A DNA stretch of 64,000 nucleotides from Pseudomonas viridiflava (lineage in GTDB: Bacteria; Pseudomonadota; Gammaproteobacteria; Pseudomonadales; Pseudomonadaceae): positions 78,879 through 142,878 of the forward strand of contig NZ_UTHA01000050.1 of the NCBI RefSeq assembly GCF_900582195.1, written 5' to 3'. Made by a program: the position numbers and the translations under genes. Below the pieces are notes generated by a model. The model did no database searches, was not told the DNA's origin, and worked only from the letters and a program-made list of their open reading frames with translations. This document shows positions 31,769 through 39,545 of the stretch, piece after piece. How positions within the stretch are numbered: position 1 is the first letter of the stretch; the number at the start of each line of letters is the position of its first letter.

Positions 31769-31806
31769 GTTGTAGGTCATCGTACAACTTAAAAGATAAC
31801 CGTCAA
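31769..31806 (-). promoter_or_regulatory. kdgD promoter with overlapping GntR-type operator
   Basis: On the minus strand TTGACG (31801-31806) and TACGAT (31779-31784) are separated by 16 bases. The palindrome GTTGTA-N8-TACAAC (31769-31788) covers the -10 and the expected start point, so its binder should repress. GTTGTACGAT from this site recurs at 33687-33696 upstream of the GntR gene. Confidence 0.7.
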
Positions 31807-31967
31807 CTGCATTTCATCGTTGTGGGTGTTTTTTTGTCGGACAAAACTGTTTAACGCTTGCCAGGACTCATCGCTAAAGCCCGAATCTAAAGGGTTATTG
31901 CGCGGAAATGTCTGGTCAAGATTCGTTTACTGAACGCTGGAGAAACGCCGGGTAAGGTGCGACGACT

Positions 31968-31985
31968 GCCACGAAGGATCGTGGC
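31968..31985 (+). other. Hairpin in the 5' leader of the 32007 gene
   Basis: GCCACGA-AGGA-TCGTGGC is a perfect 7-bp stem that ends 21 bases before the ATG at 32007. The loop AGGA could mimic or hide a ribosome-binding site; the gene's own AAGGA is just downstream of the stem. The role is unknown. Confidence 0.5.
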
Positions 31986-32006
31986 GGACCTTCGAAGGAA
32001 ACCGAA

Positions 32007-32387
32007 ATGTTTGTGAATTATGCTGCACCCACCGTCGCGCAAATGACCTCTTCCGCCTCTGACACCCTCACCCTGCAGCTATCGACGCTGCCCGACGTAT
32101 TGATCGTACAGGTCCCGGATTCGAGCGATTTTCCGGCGAACTGGAGTGTTTATCCGATTCTCGGCAACGACCCGGAAGAGCCCGAATGGGCAGGTGAAGA
32201 AGTGAACACCGGCACTTGGGACGATGCCGAGGATGAGATGGAGAAACTGACGGGGATTGAATTGCAGATCCCCAAAGAGGCGCTGCGTCCGTACCTGAAC
32301 AGAGAGGTTGAGCTGCGCTACAAGTTTTGTGATGAGTCGAGTATGGAGCCGTTTTCGGAGGTGTTGAGGTTGCGGATCGAAGGCTGA
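32007..32387 (+). CDS. Small hypothetical protein, beta-rich
   Basis: 126 aa, acidic, no signal peptide or membrane helix. The alternating pattern (TLTLQLSTLPDVLIVQVPD; REVELRYKFCDESSM; EVLRLRIEG) suggests a small beta-sandwich. It resembles single modules of Ig-like repeat proteins common in Pseudomonas, ending in a polar 'S.PFSEVLRLRI' strand. AAGGA is eight bases before the ATG. The gene at 32518 has a similar layout and may be a paralogue. No function can be assigned. Confidence 0.7.
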   Translation: MFVNYAAPTVAQMTSSASDTLTLQLSTLPDVLIVQVPDSSDFPANWSVYPILGNDPEEPEWAGEEVNTGTWDDAEDEMEKLTGIELQIPKEALRPYLNREVELRYKFCDESSMEPFSEVLRLRIEG

Positions 32388-32517
32388 ACTGGTCGTGCGG
32401 GAGCGGTGACCGTTCGTCGGAACTGGTATTTCTTACAGGTGCCAGGCAATCGCGATCCAGACATTAATCAGCTTGAGCTGCCATCGGCTCGTTTCGACAA
32501 TTAAAAGGATTTTGAAC

Positions 32518-32880
32518 ATGACAGATAAACGTTTCGCTATCCAAATGCTGCCTGCACCTGTGCTTAAGGAAGCAATCGATGACGTCCTCTACGTACATAA
32601 CTTGATTGACCCTGCTCATGGGGTAGTGCCTGCCCTCCAAGAAGCGGCAGCAGGGGACAAAATCACACTGAAAGTGTATGACTCAGACGGTGCTGAGGAG
32701 TGGTCAGGCTCCGTCGAACTGACCTCAATCTCCGCTGGAAAACCCGTTGAGCTTGCAATCCCGAAAGCGCCATTTGAAAAAATGCTGAACGCTGGCAAGA
32801 ACGCGCGCTTGCAGTACTCCAACGACAGAGCAGGCAACGTCCGGCAATCATTACCATTGGAAATCACGCTTAAAGACTGA
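32518..32880 (+). CDS. Small hypothetical protein, beta-sandwich-like module
   Basis: 120 aa with AAAGGA upstream of the ATG at 32518. The order is: VLKEAIDDVLYVHNLIDPA, then DKITLKVYDSDGAEEWSGS, then VELAIPKAPFEKML and NVRQSLPLEITLKD. This strand pattern is that of a single Ig-like repeat module as found in large Pseudomonas surface or effector proteins, here alone. No signal peptide is present. Codon use is less GC-rich than in the neighbours. It is convergent with gntR, with only 7 bases between the stops. Confidence 0.7.
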   Translation: MTDKRFAIQMLPAPVLKEAIDDVLYVHNLIDPAHGVVPALQEAAAGDKITLKVYDSDGAEEWSGSVELTSISAGKPVELAIPKAPFEKMLNAGKNARLQYSNDRAGNVRQSLPLEITLKD

Positions 32881-32887
32881 CCCAACC

Positions 32888-33634
32888 TCACCCCTGCGCC
32901 TGTGCCTCTTCATGGGCCTGGCGCAGTCTTTCACGGCTGTTGGTCAGGTGCAGACGCATCGCCGCACGCGCTGCATCGGAATCCTGACGGGCAATCGCGT
33001 CGTAGATTTCTTCGTGCTCACGGCTCAGGCGGCTCATGTAGTGCTGCTGATCATCGTGAGCCAGGCGCGCCGAATTCAGTCGCGTACGCGGAATGATGCT
33101 GGTGCCCAGGTGGGTCATGATGTCGGTGAAGTAGCGGTTGCCGGTGGACAGGGCAATTTCCAGGTGGAAGGCGAAGTCCGAAGCCACGGCATCGCTGGCA
33201 TGGGCAGCACTTTCGTTGAGTGCATCGAGCGCCGCGCGCATGGTCGCCAGTTGCTCAGGGCTGCGACGTTGCGCGGCAAGGCCGGCAGACTCAACTTCGA
33301 GGCTGATGCGCAATTCGAGAATCGCCAGCACATCCCGCAAGGTGACGACGGTGGCCGGGTCGATGCGGAAACCACTCGGGCTTGGCGTGTCGAGCACGAA
33401 GGTGCCGATGCCGTGACGGGTTTCCACCTGGCCGGCGGCCTGCAAACGGGAAATCGCCTCGCGCACCACGGTACGGCTGACGCCATGGGCTTCCATGATC
33501 GCCGACTCGGTAGGCAGTTTGTCACCGCGCTTGAGCAGGCCATCGCGGATCTGCTCGCTCAGCACCGTCACCAGTTCCTGGGCCAGGCTGCGGCGCTTGC
33601 GCGGGAGACGCGGGGTGTCGATCAGGTTTTCCAT
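32888..33634 (-). CDS. GntR/FCD-family transcriptional regulator
   Basis: 248 aa. The N-terminal winged helix includes LPTESAIMEAHGVSRTVVREAISRLQAAGQVETRHGIGTFV compressed in the FadR pattern (residues about 35-75). The C-terminal FCD domain has DFAFHLEIALSTGN and HEEIYDAIARQD, whose acidic/His residues usually bind a metal and a carboxylate ligand. Its promoter region carries GTTGTACGAT, also found at kdgD, so it likely controls the hexarate cluster and itself, with a hexarate or pathway intermediate as inducer. An in-frame ATG at 33643 is an alternative start. Confidence 0.88.
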   Translation of the reverse strand: MENLIDTPRLPRKRRSLAQELVTVLSEQIRDGLLKRGDKLPTESAIMEAHGVSRTVVREAISRLQAAGQVETRHGIGTFVLDTPSPSGFRIDPATVVTLRDVLAILELRISLEVESAGLAAQRRSPEQLATMRAALDALNESAAHASDAVASDFAFHLEIALSTGNRYFTDIMTHLGTSIIPRTRLNSARLAHDDQQHYMSRLSREHEEIYDAIARQDSDAARAAMRLHLTNSRERLRQAHEEAQAQG

Positions 33635-33686
33635 GGTGTGCATCTTGTCTCGAAAATTCGGCTTGTGGGCATCATAGCTCAAGCGG

Positions 33687-33696
33687 GTTGTACGAT
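33687..33696. promoter_or_regulatory. Candidate GntR operator upstream of gntR
   Basis: GTTGTACGAT, identical to ten bases of the kdgD operator. It lies about 53 bases upstream of the gntR start, and a candidate -10 TATGAT is at 33671-33676 on the minus strand. Autoregulation is inferred. Confidence 0.6.
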
Positions 33697-33720
33697 CACT
33701 TTCCGTTTCCACACAAAACC

Positions 33721-33748
33721 TGTGGGAGCTGGCAAGCCAGCTCCCACA
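33721..33748. repeat. REP-like palindrome downstream of the ABC transporter gene
   Basis: TGTGGGAGCTGGC-AA-GCCAGCTCCCACA is a nearly perfect 13-bp stem, a single-unit variant of the REP palindrome with CTGGC in place of CGAGC. It lies 16 bases after the ABC gene stop and could act as its transcript end. Confidence 0.85.
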
Positions 33749-33763
33749 TAGTGTGTGTGTTGA

Positions 33764-35491
33764 TCAGGCAGTCACGGTCTGCTCAACCAAATGGCCGCTG
33801 TCGATCCGCACGTGCCGTGGATGGAAGCGTTTCAGACTGCTGCGATGGCCGACGCTGACAATGCTCAGCCCCGGCAATTGATCAATCAGCGCCTGATAAA
33901 GCGTCGCTTCGTCTTCCTCGTCCATCGCCGAAGTCGCCTCATCCATGTACAGCCACTGCGGTGCGTAAAGCAGCGCACGGGCGAAGGCCAAACGTTGCTG
34001 CTCGCCCGGCGAGAGCATGCGCTGCCAGTGATTGGCCTCGTCCAGCCGCGCGACCAGATGCGGCAAGCGGCAGGTTTCCAGCACTTGTGCATAACGTTCC
34101 GGCGCGTAGGTGTCGCCCGGTTGTGGATAACTCAACGCTTCGCGCAGGGTGCCGATCGGCAGATAGGGTTTCTGCGGCAGGAACAGGTAGCGCGCCGCCG
34201 GCAGACGAATGTTGCCGTGCCCCGCCGGCCACAAATGCCCCATCGCCCGCAACAGCGTCGACTTGCCGCTACCGGAACGACCGCTGAGCATCACCCGCTC
34301 GCCCGGTTCGACGGTCATGTCGGCATTGGTCAGCAGATGACGACCGTCGGCCAGATCCAGACCGAGGTTGTGCACCTGCAATTCGCTGCCCTGATTCTGC
34401 ACATCAATGGCCGGGGTGCGCTCTTCGTTGTCGGTCATGGCCTGACGGAAACTCAGCAGACGATCAGTGGTGGCCTTCCAGTTCGCCAACGACGCATAGG
34501 CGTCGATGAACCAGCTGAAGTTCTCCTGTACGTTGCCGAATGCCGAGTTGATTTGCATCAGTTCGCCCAGCTCGATCTTGCCCGCCAGATAGCGTGGGGC
34601 AGCGACGATGAACGGAAAGATGATTGCGATCTGACCGTAACCCGACGTGAAGAATGTCAGACGCTTGGACACCCGCATGATGTCCCAGAAGTTGTGCCAG
34701 ACCAGCCCGAAGCGGCTGCTCAGGCGACGATTTTCGTTCGGTTCACCGTTGTACAGAGCGATGCTCTCGGCGTTCTCACGCACGCGCACCATGGAAAAAC
34801 GCAGGTCAGCTTCGAAGCGTTGTTGCTGGTTGTTCAGGCCGATCAAACGTCGACCGATCAGGTGCGTCAGCCAACTGCCGACCGCGGCATACAGCAGCGC
34901 ACACCAGAACATGTAACCGGGAATCTCGATGCCAAAGACTTCGATGCTGCCGGAAACGCCCCACAAAATGATCGAGAACGACACCAGGCTGACCACGGTA
35001 CGAATCAGGCCCAGTCCCAGACTCAGGGTGTTGGCGGTAAAGGTGTTGAGGTCTTCGGAAATCCGCTGGTCGGGGTTATCGGTGTAACCGCCCTGCTCCA
35101 GCTGATAGTAGTTTTTGTTGCCGAGCCAGCGCTTGAAGTGGTTTTCGGTCAGCCATGCCCGCCAACGGATGGTCAGCATCTGCGTCAGATAGAGGCGATA
35201 CACCGCCCCAAGGATCGCCACCGTAGCGATACCGCAGAAGTACAGAATCAACTGCCAGAACGCCGCTTCGTCCTTCTTTTGCAGGGCGTTGTAGAAATCC
35301 TTGTACCAACTGTTGATCCACACCGAGATCGCCACGCTGAACAGCGACAGCGCAATCACGGCAATCAGCAATGTCCAGGCCTTGCCCTTCTCTTCGCTGC
35401 GCCAGTAAGGCGTGATCATCGCCCACGCCTTGCGAAAAAACTGCCCGCGCACAGCATCGTTGACCGCGGAATATTCAGCGTTCTGATTCAT
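33764..35491 (-). CDS. SbmA/YddA-type ABC transporter (fused permease-ATPase)
   Basis: 575 aa. Six hydrophobic segments of the SbmA/BacA type lie in the first ~330 residues (NYYQLEQGGYTDNPDQRISED is diagnostic). The C-terminal ATPase has Walker [11 protein letters not shown], signature LSPGEQQRLAFARALL and Walker B LYMDEATSAMD. Relatives (YddA, BacA-related Rv1819c, eukaryotic ABCD) move long-chain acyl-CoAs, cobalamin or peptides. The start at 35491 follows the usual MNQNAEYSAVND. Substrate unknown; no obvious partner gene. Confidence 0.87.
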   Translation of the reverse strand: MNQNAEYSAVNDAVRGQFFRKAWAMITPYWRSEEKGKAWTLLIAVIALSLFSVAISVWINSWYKDFYNALQKKDEAAFWQLILYFCGIATVAILGAVYRLYLTQMLTIRWRAWLTENHFKRWLGNKNYYQLEQGGYTDNPDQRISEDLNTFTANTLSLGLGLIRTVVSLVSFSIILWGVSGSIEVFGIEIPGYMFWCALLYAAVGSWLTHLIGRRLIGLNNQQQRFEADLRFSMVRVRENAESIALYNGEPNENRRLSSRFGLVWHNFWDIMRVSKRLTFFTSGYGQIAIIFPFIVAAPRYLAGKIELGELMQINSAFGNVQENFSWFIDAYASLANWKATTDRLLSFRQAMTDNEERTPAIDVQNQGSELQVHNLGLDLADGRHLLTNADMTVEPGERVMLSGRSGSGKSTLLRAMGHLWPAGHGNIRLPAARYLFLPQKPYLPIGTLREALSYPQPGDTYAPERYAQVLETCRLPHLVARLDEANHWQRMLSPGEQQRLAFARALLYAPQWLYMDEATSAMDEEDEATLYQALIDQLPGLSIVSVGHRSSLKRFHPRHVRIDSGHLVEQTVTA

Positions 35492-35522
35492 GGATAAGGC
35501 TCGATATAGAAAAGAACAGACA

Positions 35523-35548
35523 CGCACCGATCATAGTGGATCGGTGCG
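35523..35548. terminator. Hairpin downstream of roxR
   Basis: CGCACCGATC (35523-35532) pairs with GATCGGTGCG (35539-35548). A four-T run follows on the plus strand; on the minus strand, the coding direction, only a mixed T-rich tail follows. It lies 40 bases past the roxR stop. Confidence 0.55.
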
Positions 35549-35587
35549 TTTTATCGCGAGGGCTGGCGATAGTCGTTCAGCGCAGGT

Positions 35588-36148
35588 TCAGCGACGAACC
35601 GGACGCTTCTGCAGTTTGCGCTGCAGGGTGCGGCGGTGCATGCCCAGGGCACGGGCAGTGGCGGAGATGTTGCCTTCGTGTTCGGTCAGCACACGCTGAA
35701 TGTGTTCCCACTGCAGGCGATCGACCGACATCGGGTTTTCCGGCACCAGACTGTCGAGGTCGGCATGTTCGGACAGCAATGCGGCCAGCACATCGTCGGC
35801 GTCGGCCGGTTTGCACAGGTAGTTGCAGGCGCCGCGCTTGATCGCTTCGACTGCGGTGGCAATGCTCGAATATCCGGTGAGGATCACTACGCGCATTTCC
35901 GGGTCCAGCTCCAGCAGTTTGGGCAGCAGCACCAGACCGGAGTCGCCGTCCATTTTCAGGTCAAGCGCGGCGTAATCAGGCAGATCGGCCTGGGCGATGG
36001 TCAGGCCTTCTTCAGCGGAACCGGCAGTGCTGACGCGAAAGCCTCGGCGAGCCATGGCACGGGCCATCACTCGGGTGAAGGTTGCGTCGTCATCGACCAG
36101 CAGCAAATGCGGCAGTTCTTCGCCTTCGACTTGGATTTCGTCACTCAT
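35588..36148 (-). CDS. roxR: Response regulator RoxR (RegA/PrrA type)
   Basis: 186 aa. The receiver domain has the acidic pocket Asp19-21 (LLLVDDD), phospho-acceptor Asp63 (ALDLKMDGDSG) and Lys113 (YLCKPA). A short Fis-type helix-turn-helix follows (GNISATARALGMHRRTLQRKLQ), the RegA/PrrA/RoxR architecture. It controls respiratory oxidases and redox balance with RoxS. It overlaps roxS by eight bases. The start MSDEIQVEGEELPHLLLV at 36148 is preferred to an in-frame ATG inside roxS. Confidence 0.93.
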   Translation of the reverse strand: MSDEIQVEGEELPHLLLVDDDATFTRVMARAMARRGFRVSTAGSAEEGLTIAQADLPDYAALDLKMDGDSGLVLLPKLLELDPEMRVVILTGYSSIATAVEAIKRGACNYLCKPADADDVLAALLSEHADLDSLVPENPMSVDRLQWEHIQRVLTEHEGNISATARALGMHRRTLQRKLQKRPVRR

Positions 36149-37403
36149 GTTGGTCTCCTCGGGCGCCGTGGGGCAGGCGCAGCTCGGTGAGCGTGCCGCC
36201 TTCCTCATGACTATAGAGTTTCACTGAGCCGCCGGCGCGTGTCACGCTGGCCTTGCTCAAAAACAGGCCCAGGCCGAAACCTTTGCCCTTGGTGGTAAAA
36301 AACGGTTTGCCGATCTGTTCGGCGATGGCCAGCGGCACGCCAGCGCCGTGGTCACGAATGCTGATGGTCACGGTGTCCGCGTCCCAGTCCAGGGTCACCT
36401 TGAGGTTTTCCGGGCAGGCGTCGGCGGCGTTGTTGAGCAGATTCAGCAAGGCTTGGGTCAAGTCCGGCGGCGGCGCCATGCGCGGCACCGTGCCTTGGGC
36501 GAGGCGATGGAAGCGATAACTGGCCTCCGGACGCATCAGGTGCCAGCGGTTCAGTGCTTCGTCGAGCCAGTCGGTGACGTCCTGCATCTCGACCGCCAGA
36601 CGCCGGTTGGCCTCGGCGGCCCGCACCAGTTGTTGCAAGGTTTCCTTGCACAACTTGACCTGATCCTGCAGCACTTTCAGATCGTCCTGCAGCATCGGGT
36701 CGGGATGATCCTGCTGCATTTCCTTGAGCAACACGCTCATGGTCGCCAGCGGTGTGCCCAGTTCATGGGCGGCGCCAGCGGCCTGAGTGGCGACAGCGAG
36801 CAACTGCTGATCGCGCAGGCCTTCTTCACGACGGATCGCGCGTAATTCTTCCTGACGGCGCAATTCCTCAGCCATGCGTGCGGCGAAAAACGTGATCACC
36901 GCCGCTGCGAGCGCAAAGCTCAGCCACATGCCGTAGATCTGCAGGTTCTCGCGGGCCACTGGCAGGGTTTCCAGCGGATAGAACCGCGTCAACATCACCG
37001 TGTACAGCGCCAGTGCGATACCGGAGAGGATGACCGAATAGCGCCACGGCAGCGTCACCGCAGCGATGGTCAGCGGCACCAGATAATAGGAAACGAACGG
37101 ATTGGTCGAACCGCCGGAGAAGTACAGCAGCGCACTGTGGATCACCAGATCGCAGGCCAGTTGCAGGGCATATTCGAGTTCGGTCACCGGCCACGAAGTG
37201 CGCAGGCGCACGGCGGTAAACACGCAAAGCAGCGTCGAGCAGCCAAGGGTCATCGCCAATTGCACCCACGGCAACGGCAGCAGTTGCAGCCAATAGGCCA
37301 GGCCAACGGAGCCGGCCTGCGCGGCGAGCACCAGGGTGCGGATGAAAGTCAGCCGCCAGAGGTTCTGGCGAGTGGCGGAAGTCAGTTGTACGGGGGCGAG
37401 CAT
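36141..37403 (-). CDS. roxS: Redox sensor histidine kinase RoxS (RegB/PrrB type)
   Basis: 420 aa. Six membrane helices lead to the H-box GAAHELGTPLATM (His213) and an HATPase domain with NLLNNAADACPE, RDHGAGVP and GFGLGLFLSKA. The quinone-binding motif GGSTNPF of RegB-type sensors is at residues 97-103. Cys252 lies 39 residues after His213, almost the spacing of the redox-active cysteine of RegB. The start at 37403 has AGGAG eight bases upstream. With RoxR it senses respiratory redox state. Confidence 0.93.
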   Translation of the reverse strand: MLAPVQLTSATRQNLWRLTFIRTLVLAAQAGSVGLAYWLQLLPLPWVQLAMTLGCSTLLCVFTAVRLRTSWPVTELEYALQLACDLVIHSALLYFSGGSTNPFVSYYLVPLTIAAVTLPWRYSVILSGIALALYTVMLTRFYPLETLPVARENLQIYGMWLSFALAAAVITFFAARMAEELRRQEELRAIRREEGLRDQQLLAVATQAAGAAHELGTPLATMSVLLKEMQQDHPDPMLQDDLKVLQDQVKLCKETLQQLVRAAEANRRLAVEMQDVTDWLDEALNRWHLMRPEASYRFHRLAQGTVPRMAPPPDLTQALLNLLNNAADACPENLKVTLDWDADTVTISIRDHGAGVPLAIAEQIGKPFFTTKGKGFGLGLFLSKASVTRAGGSVKLYSHEEGGTLTELRLPHGARGDQHE

Positions 37404-37523
37404 GAGCTCTCCTGATGAGCGCTCCAGGCGGATCGCACGGAGTATAACCAACGCGCGGGCTCGAGAGGCGAAAGTGCGGCAAACGACCACATGGTGAAAA
37501 CATTTTCGGCGGCTTTAAGGACG

Positions 37524-37590
37524 CCTTCGCGAGCAGGCTCGTTCCCACAGGGGAATGCATTTCAAAGGTGGGAGCGAGCCTGCTCGCGAA
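37524..37590. repeat. REP pair (BIME) upstream of roxS
   Basis: CTTCGCGAGCAGGCTCGTTC and GTGGGAGCGAGCCTGCTCGC about 25 bases apart, in the intergenic region between divergent roxS and the SIMPL gene. One arm has a C-to-T change, so the first copy is slightly degenerate. Confidence 0.88.
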
Positions 37591-37717
37591 TGGCTGCGCA
37601 GCGGCCCAGCGATGTGTATAGAAGTTGTAACTGGGCGAACCGGATCATAAAAGCTAGAGTCTGATGGTTTCACGCAGGCCCCCGAACCATCACCTGCGCC
37701 CTCATCAAGGAGCTTTC

Positions 37718-38434
37718 ATGCACACATTTCGCCGCAGCGCCGCCCTTCTCGCCCTGACCGTCGGCAGCATCGCCAGCCTTCCGGCGCTGGCCGCCGATGA
37801 GCTGCACTACAACCAGATTTCCCTGCGCGCCGAAGTCAGCACGGAAGTCGCCCGCGACCTGATGATCGTGACCCTCTACACCGAAGAGCAAAACACCGAC
37901 CCGGCCAAACTCGCCGCCGACGTCAGCACCACCATGAACAAGGCACTGGCTCAGGCCAAGCAAGTCAAAGACATCACCCTGCGCCAGGGCAGCCGCAACA
38001 GCTACCCGATCTACGACACCAAAGGCCAGAAGATCACCGGCTGGCGTGAGCGCGCCGAACTGCGCCTGGAAAGCGCCGACTTCGCCGCCCTGTCCAAACT
38101 CACCGGCGAACTGCTGGGCGACCTGAAAATGGGCGGCATGGACTTCGCCATCGCCGACCCGACCCGCAAATCCAGTGAAGACCAGTTGCTCAAAGAAGCC
38201 GTGACCGCCTTCAAGGCCCGCGCCCAACTGGCCACCGATGCACTGGGCGGCAAGGGTTACAAAATCGTCAACCTGAACCTCAACAGCAACGGTTATCCAC
38301 AACCGTACCTGCGCGCACCGATGATGATGAAAGCGGCGGCGATGGACTCGGCGCCAGTGACGCCGGAAGTTGAAGCGGGCACCAGTCAGGTCAGCATGAC
38401 CGCCGATGGCTCGATTGAAGTGTTGATGCAGTGA
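37718..38434 (+). CDS. Periplasmic SIMPL-domain (DUF541) protein
   Basis: 238 aa with a signal peptide (MHTFRRSAALLALTVGS ... LPALA, cleavage near residue 25). The mature part is a SIMPL/DUF541 fold: NQISLRAEVSTEVARDLMIV, GWRERAELRLESADF and the C-terminal strand MTADGSIEVLMQ. E. coli YggE is a relative linked to oxidative stress, with no proven reaction. AAGGAG is eight bases before the ATG at 37718; the longer frame adds a non-signal extension. It lies between roxS and dpp, as in P. aeruginosa. Confidence 0.87.
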   Translation: MHTFRRSAALLALTVGSIASLPALAADELHYNQISLRAEVSTEVARDLMIVTLYTEEQNTDPAKLAADVSTTMNKALAQAKQVKDITLRQGSRNSYPIYDTKGQKITGWRERAELRLESADFAALSKLTGELLGDLKMGGMDFAIADPTRKSSEDQLLKEAVTAFKARAQLATDALGGKGYKIVNLNLNSNGYPQPYLRAPMMMKAAAMDSAPVTPEVEAGTSQVSMTADGSIEVLMQ

Positions 38435-38455
38435 TTTGATCTGGGCTGAATGAAA

Positions 38456-38483
38456 AACCGGCGATCAGAGCATGGTCGCCGGT
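38456..38483 (-). terminator. Terminator for the minus-strand small genes
   Basis: On the minus strand AACCGGCGA pairs with TCGCCGGTT around an 11-base loop, followed by TTTTTC. It lies 73 bases past the stop of the 53-residue gene. On the plus strand there is no T-run, so it is not a good terminator for the SIMPL gene. Confidence 0.7.
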
Positions 38484-38555
38484 TCCACCCTACAACCCCC
38501 GCAAAGCAGGCGACAACGTTGATAGGTCAGACAAGACTTCTACTGTTCTAGAGGT

Positions 38556-38717
38556 TTAAGTCCCAATCGCATCGACGATGCGCTGTGCATCTTCCCTCGT
38601 AGCGCATAACTGTGAATAAGGGGTTCCGTCCTTATAACAAACTTGAAAGCGGGAGAAGCCCCATTCATATTCGTAAATCTTGAAGGCTTTGTAGTCAGTA
38701 ATAATCGGATAACTCAT
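38556..38717 (-). CDS. Small uncharacterised protein (53 aa)
   Basis: Reads MSYPIITDYKAFKIYEY... to ...EDAQRIVDAIGT, 53 aa, with AAGGAC about seven bases before the ATG and a terminator after the stop. It is rich in Tyr and Phe and contains two Cys; no signal peptide. The two-strand plus C-terminal helix pattern (KIYEYEWGFSRFQVCYKD; TREDAQRIVDAIG) looks like a folded mini-protein. It is more AT-rich than its neighbours. Function unknown; it may be co-transcribed with the 33-residue frame upstream. Confidence 0.65.
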   Translation of the reverse strand: MSYPIITDYKAFKIYEYEWGFSRFQVCYKDGTPYSQLCATREDAQRIVDAIGT

Positions 38718-38727
38718 GGTCAAGTCC

Positions 38728-38829
38728 TTATGTGTTTTCGTTCAAGCCTCTAAGTCGCTCCTTGCAGTAGCGAAACGTACTCGGCTTGAAGAAATACTCA
38801 GGCGCATTGGAAAGATTATCTACTGTCAT
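38728..38829 (-). CDS. Possible 33-residue open frame upstream of the small gene
   Basis: MTVDNLSNAPEYFFKPS... to ...KERLRGLNENT, 33 aa. Its stop TAA is part of the AAGGAC-type ribosome-binding site of the next frame, ten bases before that ATG, an arrangement suited to translational coupling. No clear Shine-Dalgarno precedes it, so it may be a leader peptide, a truncated gene or chance. Confidence 0.4.
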   Translation of the reverse strand: MTVDNLSNAPEYFFKPSTFRYCKERLRGLNENT

Positions 38830-38969
38830 AAATTACAGGTTTGCGGTGAGCTTCATATCGAATTGAAATAAGCCATTGAATCAAGCATTCATCTGCTTAT
38901 GAAACCAAAAAACCGGGCCGTTACTGGTGATAATCACCATTCTTGTACCTGGATTTTTGGTGAATGAAC

Positions 38970-39043
38970 CGGCTCCATAGCGAGCACGCTCGCGCCTACA
39001 AAGGGAACGCGTCCCAAATGTGGGAGCGAGCCTGCTCGCGAAG
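38970..39043. repeat. Degenerate REP pair
   Basis: A degraded copy (TAGCGAGCACGCTCGCGCC) and an intact TGTGGGAGCGAGCCTGCTCG copy about 25 bases apart, ending 16 bases before the DUF6124-like gene stop. The first arm has diverged most of any REP in the window. Confidence 0.75.
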
Positions 39044-39058
39044 AACGATAACGCGGTC

Positions 39059-39415
39059 TCAGGTCTGCGGATCAACCCGATCCAGCGCCCGATTCACCGC
39101 CAACTCGGCCAGCATAATGATCTGCTGAATCGCCAACGCCGTATTGCGCTCAGGCCGGCCCAACTGATCGGCAAAGTTACCGGTTAACGTGTTCGCCGAC
39201 GCCAGTGATTCACAGGCATGCGCCAGCAGGCTTTCGGTGTCGATGTTCGGCTGGATCAGGAACATCGTGCTGGGTTGCCGGGGCTTGACCGGATCGGGGC
39301 TGAGGTAGAAATCCAGGGCGCGTTTGATGGCTTCGCGGGTTTTGATCTGGGCGTCGGCGCGGATGGCTTCTTCGAGTGGGGTATGGAGGGGTGGGTCAGG
39401 TATCGATTTATCCAT
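39059..39415 (-). CDS. DUF6124-family protein
   Basis: 118 aa soluble helical protein. The family pattern, from memory of Pseudomonas sequences, is visible as EAIKRALDFYL, DIDTESLLAHACESLASAN here as NIDTESLLAHACESLAS, and ALAIQQIIMLAELAVNRALD. The start MDKSIPDPPLHTPL at 39415 is preferred over an ATG 21 codons upstream. These proteins occur mostly in Pseudomonas in several copies per genome and have no known function. A perfect 10-bp inverted repeat lies upstream at 39479 and 39536. Confidence 0.75.
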   Translation of the reverse strand: MDKSIPDPPLHTPLEEAIRADAQIKTREAIKRALDFYLSPDPVKPRQPSTMFLIQPNIDTESLLAHACESLASANTLTGNFADQLGRPERNTALAIQQIIMLAELAVNRALDRVDPQT

Positions 39416-39478
39416 GGAAAATTTCCTTATGAACTGACGCCATTCATTTCCGATCTCACTCGAGAAATGAGGTGGCAA

Positions 39479-39545
39479 CTATGTACGGAGTGAGATTACC
39501 GGTAAGGAAACCAACCCGGCCGGACAAAAGTCCGCCCGTACATAG
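39479..39545. repeat. Perfect 10-bp inverted repeat enclosing a hairpin
   Basis: CTATGTACGG (39479-39488) and CCGTACATAG (39536-39545) are perfect inverted copies 47 bases apart, with GGAC-AAAA-GTCC nested between. It lies 64 bases upstream of the DUF6124-like start. Confidence 0.6.

Noticed and set aside
33791..35497. 568-residue plus-strand frame opposite the SbmA-type ABC gene
   Set aside because: Mirror of the ABC transporter, whose Walker and signature motifs are intact on the minus strand.
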